Positions 1 through 6,206 of a DNA stretch of 6,206 nt are shown here, in pieces; the first letter of the stretch is position 1, and each line of letters starts with the position of its first letter. Below the pieces are notes generated by a model, which had not been told where the DNA came from, ran no database searches, and was given only the letters and a program-made list of their open reading frames with translations. A program made the translations under genes and the position numbers. The stretch spans positions 1-6,206 of the forward strand of contig JAAYFB010000460.1 of the NCBI GenBank assembly GCA_012728465.1. Reading direction: 5' to 3'. This DNA is from Proteiniphilum sp. (GTDB lineage: Bacteria > Bacteroidota > Bacteroidia > Bacteroidales > Dysgonomonadaceae).

Positions 1-1
1 A

Positions 2-1168
2 AACGAAGTAATATTACTAAAAGGAGCAAGAAGATATCATTTTGAACAAATTAGTCAATTATTAGAGAAAAGAATACACGAAACATCTCTCGAAATTGAC
101 TTGGACGCAATTGTGTACAACTATAATAGGTATAAATCGGAGCTATCCAATAATACAAAGCTAATATGTATGGTGAAAGCAGATGGATATGGATCGGGCG
201 CAAGCGAAATAGCCAAAACTTTGCAATACCACAGATGCGAATATTTTGCTGTAGCCGTAGCAGAAGAAGGGATAAAGCTAAGAGATGAAGGAATTTCAAT
301 ACCCATTATTGTATTAAATCCCGAAATAAATGGCTTCGAAGAGCTTTTCTCGTGTGATTTAGAACCAGAAGTATATAACTTCAGAATTCTTAAAGCATTT
401 ATTAAAGAGGCTGAGCGACGCGGAATAACCAACTATCCTGTACACATAAAAATAGACACAGGAATGCACCGACTTGGCTTTTTGCCGACACAAATTCCTG
501 AACTTATTGAGCTATTAAAATCGCAAAAAGGAATAAAAGTCAAGTCCATTTTCTCACATCTCGCTGCTAGCGAGAGCTGGCTATTTGATGAATTCACAAA
601 CGAGCAAATCAATATTCTTGACAACCTTCATAACGAATTTCAAAATCAAATAGGATACAAAGTTTGGAAACATATTCTCAATTCTGCGGGTATTGAAAGA
701 TTTCCCAATGCTCAATGGGATATGGTAAGATTGGGCATAGGATTATACGGTGTAAGTAGCAAATTTAGCACTGAACTAAAGAATGTATTCACCCTAAAAA
801 GCACAGTGTTACAGATAAAGGATGTGCCAAGCAACGAAACTGTTGGATACGGCAGACGTGAAACTATAAGCAGAGACGCCAAAATAGCAACAGTGCGTAT
901 GGGATATGCTGATGGCCTTAGTAGAAACTTTGGAAATAGAAATGGGAAGGTCTTAATTAATGGTCAATATGCCCCTATAGTTGGCAACATTTGTATGGAC
1001 TTGTGCATGGTTGACGTAACAGATATTGATGCTAAGGAGGGAGATGAAGTTATAATATTTGGAGAAAACTTATCTGTAATAGAGTTAGCCAACTCCATTG
1101 ACACCATTCCTTACGAGATACTAACATCAATTTCTCCACGAGTGAAGCGCATATACGTAAAAGAATAA
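2..1168 (+). CDS. Bifunctional MurF-alanine racemase fusion, 3' part (5' end outside window)
   Basis: The visible 388 residues are the tail of a MurF ligase (joins D-Ala-D-Ala to the UDP-MurNAc tripeptide) fused to a complete PLP-dependent alanine racemase (L-Ala to D-Ala); both are cytoplasmic steps of peptidoglycan precursor synthesis. The frame is open from the left edge. Residues 6-17 (ILLKGARRYHFE) resemble the MurF C-terminal KGSR motif, and HETSLEIDLDAI (27-38) is the junction into the racemase barrel. Racemase signatures: PLP lysine in VKADGYG (K59), HIKIDTGMHRLG (K150, R157), VRLGIGLYG, the second catalytic base in GYADG (Y302), PIVGNICMD, and the end motif SISPRVKR. A TTG at 101 could be mistaken for a start, but homology continues upstream of it without a break, so it is internal. 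The fusion is common in Bacteroidota. The gene is separated from the next by 155 bases and is probably unrelated to the downstream locus. Confidence 0.95.
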   Translation, partial: NEVILLKGARRYHFEQISQLLEKRIHETSLEIDLDAIVYNYNRYKSELSNNTKLICMVKADGYGSGASEIAKTLQYHRCEYFAVAVAEEGIKLRDEGISIPIIVLNPEINGFEELFSCDLEPEVYNFRILKAFIKEAERRGITNYPVHIKIDTGMHRLGFLPTQIPELIELLKSQKGIKVKSIFSHLAASESWLFDEFTNEQINILDNLHNEFQNQIGYKVWKHILNSAGIERFPNAQWDMVRLGIGLYGVSSKFSTELKNVFTLKSTVLQIKDVPSNETVGYGRRETISRDAKIATVRMGYADGLSRNFGNRNGKVLINGQYAPIVGNICMDLCMVDVTDIDAKEGDEVIIFGENLSVIELANSIDTIPYEILTSISPRVKRIYVKE

Positions 1169-1323
1169 ATTATTTACAGTTATAAAAGCAACTTATGGCA
1201 TACCTCGCAGAAAGGCAACTACAGTAAAAGCTAAATTAGCAGTTAGATTATGTAGATTAAAATCATTTATTGTAAATTTATAGAGTCATGTTTAAAATAC
1301 GTTATTAATTACATATAGTGTCA

Positions 1324-1881
1324 ATGGTAGAAGATAAAAAAATAGTATTCGAAGAGATATACATTTCTCACTATTCACGTATGAAATTCTTTGCGCAAGA
1401 GTACGTAATCCTAGAAGAGGATGCAGAAAATATTGTGCAAGATGTCTTCATGGAATTATGGGAAAATAGTGTCCTCTTATCTTCTCACACAAATATCTTT
1501 TCTTTCCTTTTTACTTCTGTAAAAAACAGATGCATTGATTTTTTAAGACGCAAAACAGTGTTACAAAAAGTCAAAGAAAAGATTCACAGCGAAGAGATGC
1601 ATATTTTGGAGCTGAAGCTATACTCGCTTGAGTATTTTAATGACCAAGTTTTATCAAATTCTAATATCGAAACTGTAGTTAGAGAGGCAATAAATAGTCT
1701 TCCTGAAAGATGCCGACAAATATTTGTCTTAAATAAAATAGAGGGTAAGAAGCAAAAGCAAATAGCCGAAGAACTAAACATTTCCATACATACCGTCGAA
1801 AGCCAAATGTCTATTGCTAGCAAAAAGCTAAAAGAGCTACTAAAAGACTTTGTGCCATTGCTTATTTTCTTATTAGTTTGA
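1324..1881 (+). CDS. ECF RNA polymerase sigma-70 factor, Bacteroides expansion family
   Basis: An alternative sigma factor of 185 residues that would direct RNA polymerase to the promoters of this locus. Region 2 spans about residues 7-77, with the typical DAENIVQDVFMELW core-binding segment (33-46) and a basic end FLRRK. Region 4 spans about 119-172, with LPERCRQIF (126-134) and the helix-turn-helix KQIAEELNISIHTVESQM. There is no region 3, as expected for ECF factors. The length and the pairing with a FecR-like gene and an STN-containing SusC-like receptor fit the FecI-like Bacteroides expansion group. The last ten residues (FVPLLIFLLV) are entirely hydrophobic, a tail seen in some members of this group. 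ATG 1324 is preferred; an in-frame GTG at 1318 would add two residues, and neither has a clear Shine-Dalgarno sequence. The hydrolase gene, not the anti-sigma gene, follows directly. Confidence 0.93.
   Translation: MVEDKKIVFEEIYISHYSRMKFFAQEYVILEEDAENIVQDVFMELWENSVLLSSHTNIFSFLFTSVKNRCIDFLRRKTVLQKVKEKIHSEEMHILELKLYSLEYFNDQVLSNSNIETVVREAINSLPERCRQIFVLNKIEGKKQKQIAEELNISIHTVESQMSIASKKLKELLKDFVPLLIFLLV
1849..1880 (+). promoter_or_regulatory. Candidate Bacteroidota-type promoter for the glycoside hydrolase gene
   Basis: TTTG at 1849-1852 matches the -33 box. After 20 bases comes TTAGTTTG at 1873-1880, which matches the -7 consensus TAnnTTTG except at its second base. Transcription would start a few bases downstream, giving a leader of roughly 50 bases before ATG 1938. 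The site lies inside the last codons of the sigma gene. The -7 box continues into AATTTTATT, a 13-base match (1877-1889) shared with the region upstream of the anti-sigma gene. In AT-rich DNA this could be chance; no expression evidence is available. Confidence 0.3.
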
Positions 1882-1900
1882 ATTTTATTTTATTCAAACT
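1875..1900 (+). repeat. Perfect inverted repeat across the sigma factor stop codon
   Basis: AGTTTGAA (1875-1882) is exactly mirrored by TTCAAACT (1893-1900), and one more T-A pair at 1883/1892 gives a 9-bp stem with an 8-base AT-rich loop. It covers the sigma stop codon (1879-1881) and sits 38 bases before the hydrolase start. As RNA it could be a weak terminator or attenuator, but the T tract downstream is short and interrupted. As DNA it could be a dyad binding site next to the candidate -7 box. The symmetry is seen; the role is inferred. Confidence 0.4.
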
Positions 1901-1937
1901 CTCAAATTTTCAACATCATAGTAACTTACAAAGAAGT

Positions 1938-4244
1938 ATGAAAAAACTGATTAAAAGACACATATTAATGCTATGTTTCGGCTTGTGGATACCAACCATA
2001 ATTATCGGACAAGTAAAAACAGAACATAACTTAGTATTCAACACCCTCGCCGATCGCTGGGATGAAGCAATGCCACTTGGCAATGGAATAATGGGAGCAT
2101 TAATATGGGAGAAGGATGGCAAACTTCGTATTGGTCTAGATAGAGCAGACTTATGGGACTTGAGGAAAACACCAGAATTTGAAAGTCCTGATTTTAATTT
2201 TGAATTTGTTTACGACCATGTTGTTAATAAAAAAGATATTGCTCCAGTCAGGAAATTGATAGATGATCCTTACTCCAACGATCCTGGTCCAAGTAAAATT
2301 CCTGCCGGTGCCATAGAGTTTAATATTAAGAAGTTAGGTGAAGTTAAGGATGTAACCTTATGCCTCGAGAGCGCCACATGCTTTATTGAATGGAAAAGCG
2401 GCGTGAAGGCTCAAATATATGTGCACTCAGGAAAACCATTTGGCAGAATTAGATTTGAAAACCTTACAGAAGCCTTGAGCCCTGAAATAGATATTCCAAA
2501 ATATAATGGAAATGGCACGAATACGGATGTAGGTTATGGTGGATTGGGTCTTCAAAAGCTAGCATATGATACTGGAGAGCTAATTGAAAAGGAAAATATT
2601 ATTACTTGGAAACAACCAGGATACGGAGACTTTGAGTACGAAATATCTATTGCTTGGGAAAATCAAAGAAAAGGAATACTTGATGCAGTATTTGCAGTAA
2701 CGACTACCAATACACCCTATTCATCTACAGAAACAAGTGAAGAAGTCGTACTAAATAGTATTAAAACTAAATACAAAAAAGAATACAAAGAACATCTGAA
2801 ATGGTGGAATAACTTTTGGAATCTATCAGAGATTAACCTACCTGACAAGGTTTTGGAGAAACAATACTACCTAGAGATGTATAAGTTTGGGTCTGCATCA
2901 CGCAAAGGAGCACCTCCAATTACCCTGCAAGCTATTTGGACTGCTGATGATGGAGGCATTCCGCCATGGAAAGGAGATTTTCATAATGACCTAAATACTC
3001 AACTAAGCTATTGGCCGGGCTATACAGCCAATATGCTGGATGAAACATCTGTGTTTACTGACTGGCTATGGATGCTAAAACCTAAGTTTAATGCATATAC
3101 CAAAAAGTTTTATGGAATAGATGGCCTAAATACGCCAGGAATAAACACCCTCACTGGTGATCAAATGGGCGGATGGAATCAATACTCATGTGGCTCAACA
3201 GTGTCTGCTTGGCTAGGACATCATTTTTATCTTCAATGGAAGTATAGCATGGATAAAGTATTCTTGAGAGATAGAGCATATCCTTGGATTAAAGATGTGG
3301 CACTATTTTTTGATAACTTTTCCGTTAAAAGTGATAATGGATATAGAACACTACCCCTTTCGTCAAGCCCCGAGGTACATGATAATAGCTTAGAGGCATG
3401 GTACACGACTACAACCAACTTCGATCTTGCTCTAGTGAAATTTACATACACAGCAGCAAAAGAGATGGCTTTGGAGCTAGGGCTAAAAGATGAAGCAAAG
3501 CATTATGAAAAGATGCTGAATGAATGGCCAGACTACTCGCTTAACCCCAATGATGGATCTATGGCTTTTGCTGAAGGAGATTATTATGCAGCATCGCATC
3601 GACACTTCTCACACATGTTGGCATTTCACCCCTTAGGATTACTTGATGAAAGTGGTAGCAAACGAGATCAAGAGATAATCCGTGCAAGTGTCGCCACTTT
3701 AGATAAATATGGAGCTGATTATTGGACAGGATACTCGTACTCGTGGTTAGGCAATATGAAGGCACGACTATTTGACGGTGAAGGAGCGGCAGAAGCATTA
3801 GGTATTTTTGCAAAAGCATTTGTATTAAAAAATAGCTTTCATGTGAATGGAGACCAAACAAAGTCTGGTTATTCTAAATTTACATACCGACCTTTTACTT
3901 TAGAGGGTAATTTTGCTTTCGCTTCAGGGATTCAAGATATGCTTTTGCAAAGTCATACTGGTACTATTAATGTTATTCCTGCAATACCCAGTAATTGGAA
4001 AAACTTTAGTTTCACCAATTTAAGAACACAAGGTGCACTTTTAGTCTCTGCGGAAATCAAAGGGGGCACAGTTACCAATTTAGAAATTAAGTCAGAACAA
4101 GGTGGTGACTTTATGTTGAAAAATCCATTTTTAGGAAAGAGCATAAAAGTAAAAGGAGCATCAATATCCAAAGAACAATTAGAGAAAGAGACAATTGTGA
4201 TTTCGCTTAAAGCGGGACAAAGAGTAGTTTTTCGTGTACAATAA
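1938..4244 (+). CDS. Secreted GH95-like glycoside hydrolase (putative alpha-L-fucosidase-related)
   Basis: A 768-residue exported enzyme, probably cleaving a terminal sugar from a host or plant glycan in the periplasm or at the cell surface. Residues 1-24 form a signal peptide (basic start, hydrophobic core, likely cut at IIG|Q, no lipobox). The N-terminal beta-sandwich carries EAMPLGNGIMGALIW (43-57) and LDRADLWDLR. The (alpha/alpha)6 domain follows, from about 300 to 660: TLQAIWT, FHNDLNTQLSYWPGY (348-362), SSSPE with the likely general acid E479, SHRHFSHM (H554, H556), and TLEGNF (E656); a short beta domain closes the protein. GH95 fucosidases read NxN and DGNFG where this protein has DLN (D351, N353) and EGNF (E656), so substrate and mechanism are uncertain. 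ATG 1938 is chosen because the signal peptide begins there and AAGAAG lies just upstream; a TTG at 1878 would prepend an unsuitable 20 residues overlapping the sigma stop. The gene sits between sigma and anti-sigma genes. Confidence 0.85.
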   Translation: MKKLIKRHILMLCFGLWIPTIIIGQVKTEHNLVFNTLADRWDEAMPLGNGIMGALIWEKDGKLRIGLDRADLWDLRKTPEFESPDFNFEFVYDHVVNKKDIAPVRKLIDDPYSNDPGPSKIPAGAIEFNIKKLGEVKDVTLCLESATCFIEWKSGVKAQIYVHSGKPFGRIRFENLTEALSPEIDIPKYNGNGTNTDVGYGGLGLQKLAYDTGELIEKENIITWKQPGYGDFEYEISIAWENQRKGILDAVFAVTTTNTPYSSTETSEEVVLNSIKTKYKKEYKEHLKWWNNFWNLSEINLPDKVLEKQYYLEMYKFGSASRKGAPPITLQAIWTADDGGIPPWKGDFHNDLNTQLSYWPGYTANMLDETSVFTDWLWMLKPKFNAYTKKFYGIDGLNTPGINTLTGDQMGGWNQYSCGSTVSAWLGHHFYLQWKYSMDKVFLRDRAYPWIKDVALFFDNFSVKSDNGYRTLPLSSSPEVHDNSLEAWYTTTTNFDLALVKFTYTAAKEMALELGLKDEAKHYEKMLNEWPDYSLNPNDGSMAFAEGDYYAASHRHFSHMLAFHPLGLLDESGSKRDQEIIRASVATLDKYGADYWTGYSYSWLGNMKARLFDGEGAAEALGIFAKAFVLKNSFHVNGDQTKSGYSKFTYRPFTLEGNFAFASGIQDMLLQSHTGTINVIPAIPSNWKNFSFTNLRTQGALLVSAEIKGGTVTNLEIKSEQGGDFMLKNPFLGKSIKVKGASISKEQLEKETIVISLKAGQRVVFRVQ

Positions 4245-4363
4245 TCAAAACACATAATAGGTCGTTCTAGAATATTGGCAACAATTAATGCAGATTGATC
4301 TAAACAAATATAATATATTACTCAGGGTTAACAACATACACACAAATATACATCTAGAAGAAT

Positions 4364-4371
4364 TATTTTTG
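4364..4371 (+). promoter_or_regulatory. Candidate -7 promoter box upstream of the anti-sigma gene
   Basis: TATTTTTG matches the Bacteroidota -7 consensus TAnnTTTG exactly and lies 70 bases before ATG 4442. It runs straight into AATTTTATT, so TTTGAATTTTATT (4368-4380) is identical to 1877-1889 before the hydrolase gene. No convincing TTTG -33 box is found about 20 bases upstream; that stretch is CA-rich. If real, it would give the anti-sigma and receptor genes a promoter separate from the sigma gene's. An activator or the ECF factor itself could replace the missing -33 contact. Confidence 0.28.
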
Positions 4372-4441
4372 AATTTTATTCATATTTCTTTAGCGGTTTT
4401 TTCATAGTCATTCGTTTATAATATAAATAACGTAAAAAAAT

Positions 4442-5422
4442 ATGCACGAAAAGCTATTGAAATATTTCTCTGGAGAACTCAGTAAAAGTGAAATTTCTTC
4501 ACTTTTGAAAGAGATACAAACTGATGATAACCTAAAAAAAGAATTTGTGAGGATGCAAAATATTCATGCACTTTCGCAAGTTACTACTATGTCTATCGAT
4601 GAAGAAGAAGAAGAAGAAGGAAGAAGTGGATATCATGCTTTTAAGGAGAGGCTAAGTAAGAAGAAACAACGATACGTTATTCGGACCTTAGCACAATATG
4701 CTGCCGTAGCAATAGTTTTTATAACATCTACTTTTTTAATAACACAGTATTTACATAATGCACCTCAATCTGAAGAGCTAAACTCGCTATATGTTCCCGC
4801 TGGACAAAGAGCAAAGCTTACTCTAGAGGATGGGAGCACAGTGTGGCTCAATGCAAACTCGACATTGAAATACCCATCACATTTTGCAAAAAAGAGGAGA
4901 CATGTAGAGATTGAAGGTGAAGCTTTTTTTGATATCGCACAAAACAAAAAAGCTCCTTTCACAGTAGCCACCAAAGATATAGAAATGAAGGTACTTGGCA
5001 CCCAATTTAATGTGCACAGTTACCCAGAGACAGATTTTGTAAAAACTGACCTTATAGAAGGTTCAGTTAAAGTATATAAGAAGAGTTTTGAAAATCAAGG
5101 ATTAACCCTAAAGCCAAATGAACAAGTTACCGTATCAGGAAATAAAATGACGTTGAGCAAAACTGCAAATAGCGATTACTTTTTGTGGACAGACGGAATA
5201 TATACCTTCGAAAATGAGCGACTTCTGGATATAATAAACAAACTTCAACTATATTATGATGTAAAAATTATTGTGGAGGATCCTGAAATATTCGATGTTA
5301 AATACACTGGTAAATTCAGACAACGTGATGGAATAGACGAAATACTACGTATTATACAAAAAATCAGAAAGTTTGAGATAAAAAAAGATACTGATAAAAA
5401 CATTATTACATTAACTAAATAG
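4442..5422 (+). CDS. FecR-like anti-sigma factor, inner-membrane
   Basis: A 326-residue single-pass membrane protein that would hold the ECF sigma factor inactive and receive a signal from the outer-membrane receptor. The cytoplasmic N-terminus (1-82) begins with the short helical anti-sigma segment LLKYFSGELSKSEI and contains a run of six glutamates (54-59) before a basic stretch. A transmembrane helix lies at about 83-102 (Q85YAAVAIVFITSTFLIT). The periplasmic FecR domain spans about 115-215: VPAGQRAKLTLEDGSTVWLN, VEIEGEAFFDIA (155-166) and VLGTQFNVHSY. The C-terminal STN-partner-like domain (DUF4974 type) follows W249, with FENERLLDIINKLQLYYDV. Length and order are normal for the family. 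The start is the only ATG that keeps the full anti-sigma helix; it follows an A-rich stretch rather than a strong ribosome site. A 152-base gap precedes the receptor gene, which it probably controls. Confidence 0.94.
   Translation: MHEKLLKYFSGELSKSEISSLLKEIQTDDNLKKEFVRMQNIHALSQVTTMSIDEEEEEEGRSGYHAFKERLSKKKQRYVIRTLAQYAAVAIVFITSTFLITQYLHNAPQSEELNSLYVPAGQRAKLTLEDGSTVWLNANSTLKYPSHFAKKRRHVEIEGEAFFDIAQNKKAPFTVATKDIEMKVLGTQFNVHSYPETDFVKTDLIEGSVKVYKKSFENQGLTLKPNEQVTVSGNKMTLSKTANSDYFLWTDGIYTFENERLLDIINKLQLYYDVKIIVEDPEIFDVKYTGKFRQRDGIDEILRIIQKIRKFEIKKDTDKNIITLTK
4601..4618 (+). repeat. (GAA)6 trinucleotide tract inside the anti-sigma gene
   Basis: Six identical GAA codons encode residues E54-E59, between the N-terminal anti-sigma helices and the membrane segment. 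Replication slippage here would change linker length without shifting the frame. The surrounding segment is poorly conserved in this family, so it is probably a tolerant linker. Confidence 0.85.
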
Positions 5423-5488
5423 ATTATTAACGCCTAAAACAAATTTCAAATTGCCTATGGATAGACCCAAAGAACAAGTATCAAAAAA

Positions 5489-5514
5489 GCGATAAGTGCG
5501 CCAACACCTATCGC
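5489..5514 (+). repeat. Inverted repeat between anti-sigma and receptor genes
   Basis: GCGATA (5489-5494) pairs with TATCGC (5509-5514). After one A/C mismatch, GTG (5496-5498) pairs with CAC (5505-5507), leaving a six-base loop CGCCAA. It is the most GC-rich patch of this otherwise AT-rich gap. There is no T tract after it, so it does not look like a complete intrinsic terminator. A leader hairpin, a processing or stabilising element, or a protein-binding dyad are all possible. Confidence 0.4.
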
Positions 5515-5574
5515 CAAAATTCAAGTAAACACATAAGTATAACAAATTTAGTATTCACTTAACAATGCAAATAT

Positions 5575-6206
5575 ATGAATTTAAAACACATTGATGCTCA
5601 CTCAGTTCACAAAAAAGGTGACATTAAACAATTATTAAAGGTCATGAGGATAACTCTCTTTCTCTTTATTGCCTTCACCTTTAGCATGATGGCAACAAAT
5701 ACAAAAGCACAAGATGCTACGGTATCGCTACGAAACACTAGCACCACCGTTGGCCAACTGCTTAGTGAAATTGAAAAGCAAACCGACTATCTTGTTGTCT
5801 ATAGCAACAGGGAGGTTGACACTTCGCGAAAAATAGACGTGAAGAACAAATCAGGTAAGGTATCTAACTACTTAAACGAGGTATTTGCCGAAACTGATAT
5901 TGACTATGATTTTGAGAACAACTACATTGTTCTTGCAAAACGTGCGAACAAAAATGCAGTAGCTATAAGTAGCATGATTGAAGCCAGGTCTCAACAACAA
6001 GGTAAAACTATTACAGGAACAGTTGCGGACAATGCTGGAGAGGCCATAATTGGGGCTACAATTGTAGTGCAAGGTGACGCTAGCCGTGGAACTGTTACAG
6101 ATATTGATGGAAAATTTTCTCTATCAAATATCCCTAACGATGCAATAATTGAGGTATCATATGTGGGAATGAAATCACAAACTATTAATACATCTGGCAA
6201 AACATC
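5575..6206 (+). CDS. SusC/RagA-like TonB-dependent receptor with STN domain, 5' part (3' end outside window)
   Basis: The first 210 codons of an outer-membrane glycan importer that also acts as a signal transducer. The N-terminus has a 23-residue polar and basic extension, then a hydrophobic signal core (about 26-40) with a likely cut at TKA|QD (45/46). An STN domain spans about 50-120 (TVGQLLSEIEKQTDYLVVYS ... YDFENNYIVLAK); this domain contacts FecR-type anti-sigma factors. A linker follows, then the carboxypeptidase-regulatory-like domain typical of SusC proteins at about 146-205 (ITGTVADNAGEAIIGATIVV, RGTVTDIDGKFSLSNIP, VSYVGMKSQ). The TonB plug and barrel lie beyond the edge. ATG 5575 is chosen because STN-type SusC proteins often have long signal peptides; ATG 5644 (residue 24) is a credible alternative giving an ordinary signal peptide. 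No strong Shine-Dalgarno precedes either. A SusD-like gene would be expected next. Confidence 0.93.
   Translation, partial: MNLKHIDAHSVHKKGDIKQLLKVMRITLFLFIAFTFSMMATNTKAQDATVSLRNTSTTVGQLLSEIEKQTDYLVVYSNREVDTSRKIDVKNKSGKVSNYLNEVFAETDIDYDFENNYIVLAKRANKNAVAISSMIEARSQQQGKTITGTVADNAGEAIIGATIVVQGDASRGTVTDIDGKFSLSNIPNDAIIEVSYVGMKSQTINTSGKT

Noticed and set aside
1230..1240. Palindrome GCTAAATTAGC in the gap between the racemase and sigma genes
   Set aside because: Only five bases per arm with one central base; too short to call an operator without conservation. The rest of 1169-1323 shows no gene, terminator or RNA structure that I can support.
1270..1298. TTGTAA, 17 bases, TAAAAT before the sigma gene, resembling an E. 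coli-type -35/-10 promoter
   Set aside because: Bacteroidota primary sigma factors use TTTG and TAnnTTTG boxes, and the sequence here is AT-rich enough to give such matches by chance. No TAnnTTTG box was found in 1169-1323.
1878..1937. TTG-started extension of the hydrolase by 20 residues
   Set aside because: It overlaps the sigma stop codon, carries no family homology, and would put a polar stretch before an otherwise normal signal peptide beginning at ATG 1938.
3233..4255. Minus-strand open frames opposite the hydrolase (about 70-100 codons)
   Set aside because: They lie wholly or almost wholly over a well-supported + strand gene, show no recognisable domains, and look like antisense shadows.
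4245..4441. Possible small gene or RNA between the hydrolase and anti-sigma genes
   Set aside because: Stops are frequent in all frames and no convincing stem-loop or start signal was seen. Apart from the -7-like box at 4364 and a short TTCTAGAA palindrome at 4265-4272, nothing is supported.
5872..6200. Two minus-strand open frames opposite the receptor gene
   Set aside because: The + strand frame here has clear STN and carboxypeptidase-like domains, so the reverse frames are shadows.

Overview
The window is AT-rich DNA from a member of the Bacteroidota, most likely Bacteroidales or a close relative. Three things point there: a fused MurF-alanine racemase at the left edge, an ECF sigma factor with a FecR-type anti-sigma factor of the Bacteroides expansion type, and a SusC/RagA-like TonB-dependent receptor with an STN domain. 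All real genes lie on the + strand. No RNA gene, insertion sequence, CRISPR array, attachment site or origin was seen.

Layout. Positions 2-1168 hold the 3' part of a cell-wall gene: the last residues of a MurF ligase running in frame into a complete alanine racemase. A 155-base gap follows, and then a polysaccharide-utilisation-type locus begins. It contains an ECF sigma factor (1324-1881), a secreted GH95-like glycoside hydrolase (1938-4244), a membrane-bound FecR-like anti-sigma factor (4442-5422), and the first 210 codons of a SusC-like outer-membrane receptor (5575 to the right edge, truncated).

Working model. The receptor's N-terminal STN domain would contact the periplasmic part of the FecR-like protein when a glycan is bound. 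That would release the ECF sigma factor to transcribe the locus. The hydrolase would trim the same glycan. The unusual point is the order: the hydrolase gene sits between the sigma and anti-sigma genes, which are normally adjacent.

Most notable signals: (1) the hydrolase keeps the GH95-like fold motifs and general acid, but appears to carry Asp and Glu where characterised GH95 alpha-L-fucosidases have a catalytic Asn and Asp; (2) an identical 13-base element, TTTGAATTTTATT, lies upstream of both the hydrolase and the anti-sigma gene, overlapping matches to the Bacteroidota -7 promoter box; (3) two inverted repeats lie at gene junctions. The individual protein families are known. The gene order, active-site changes and shared upstream element are what deserve a check.
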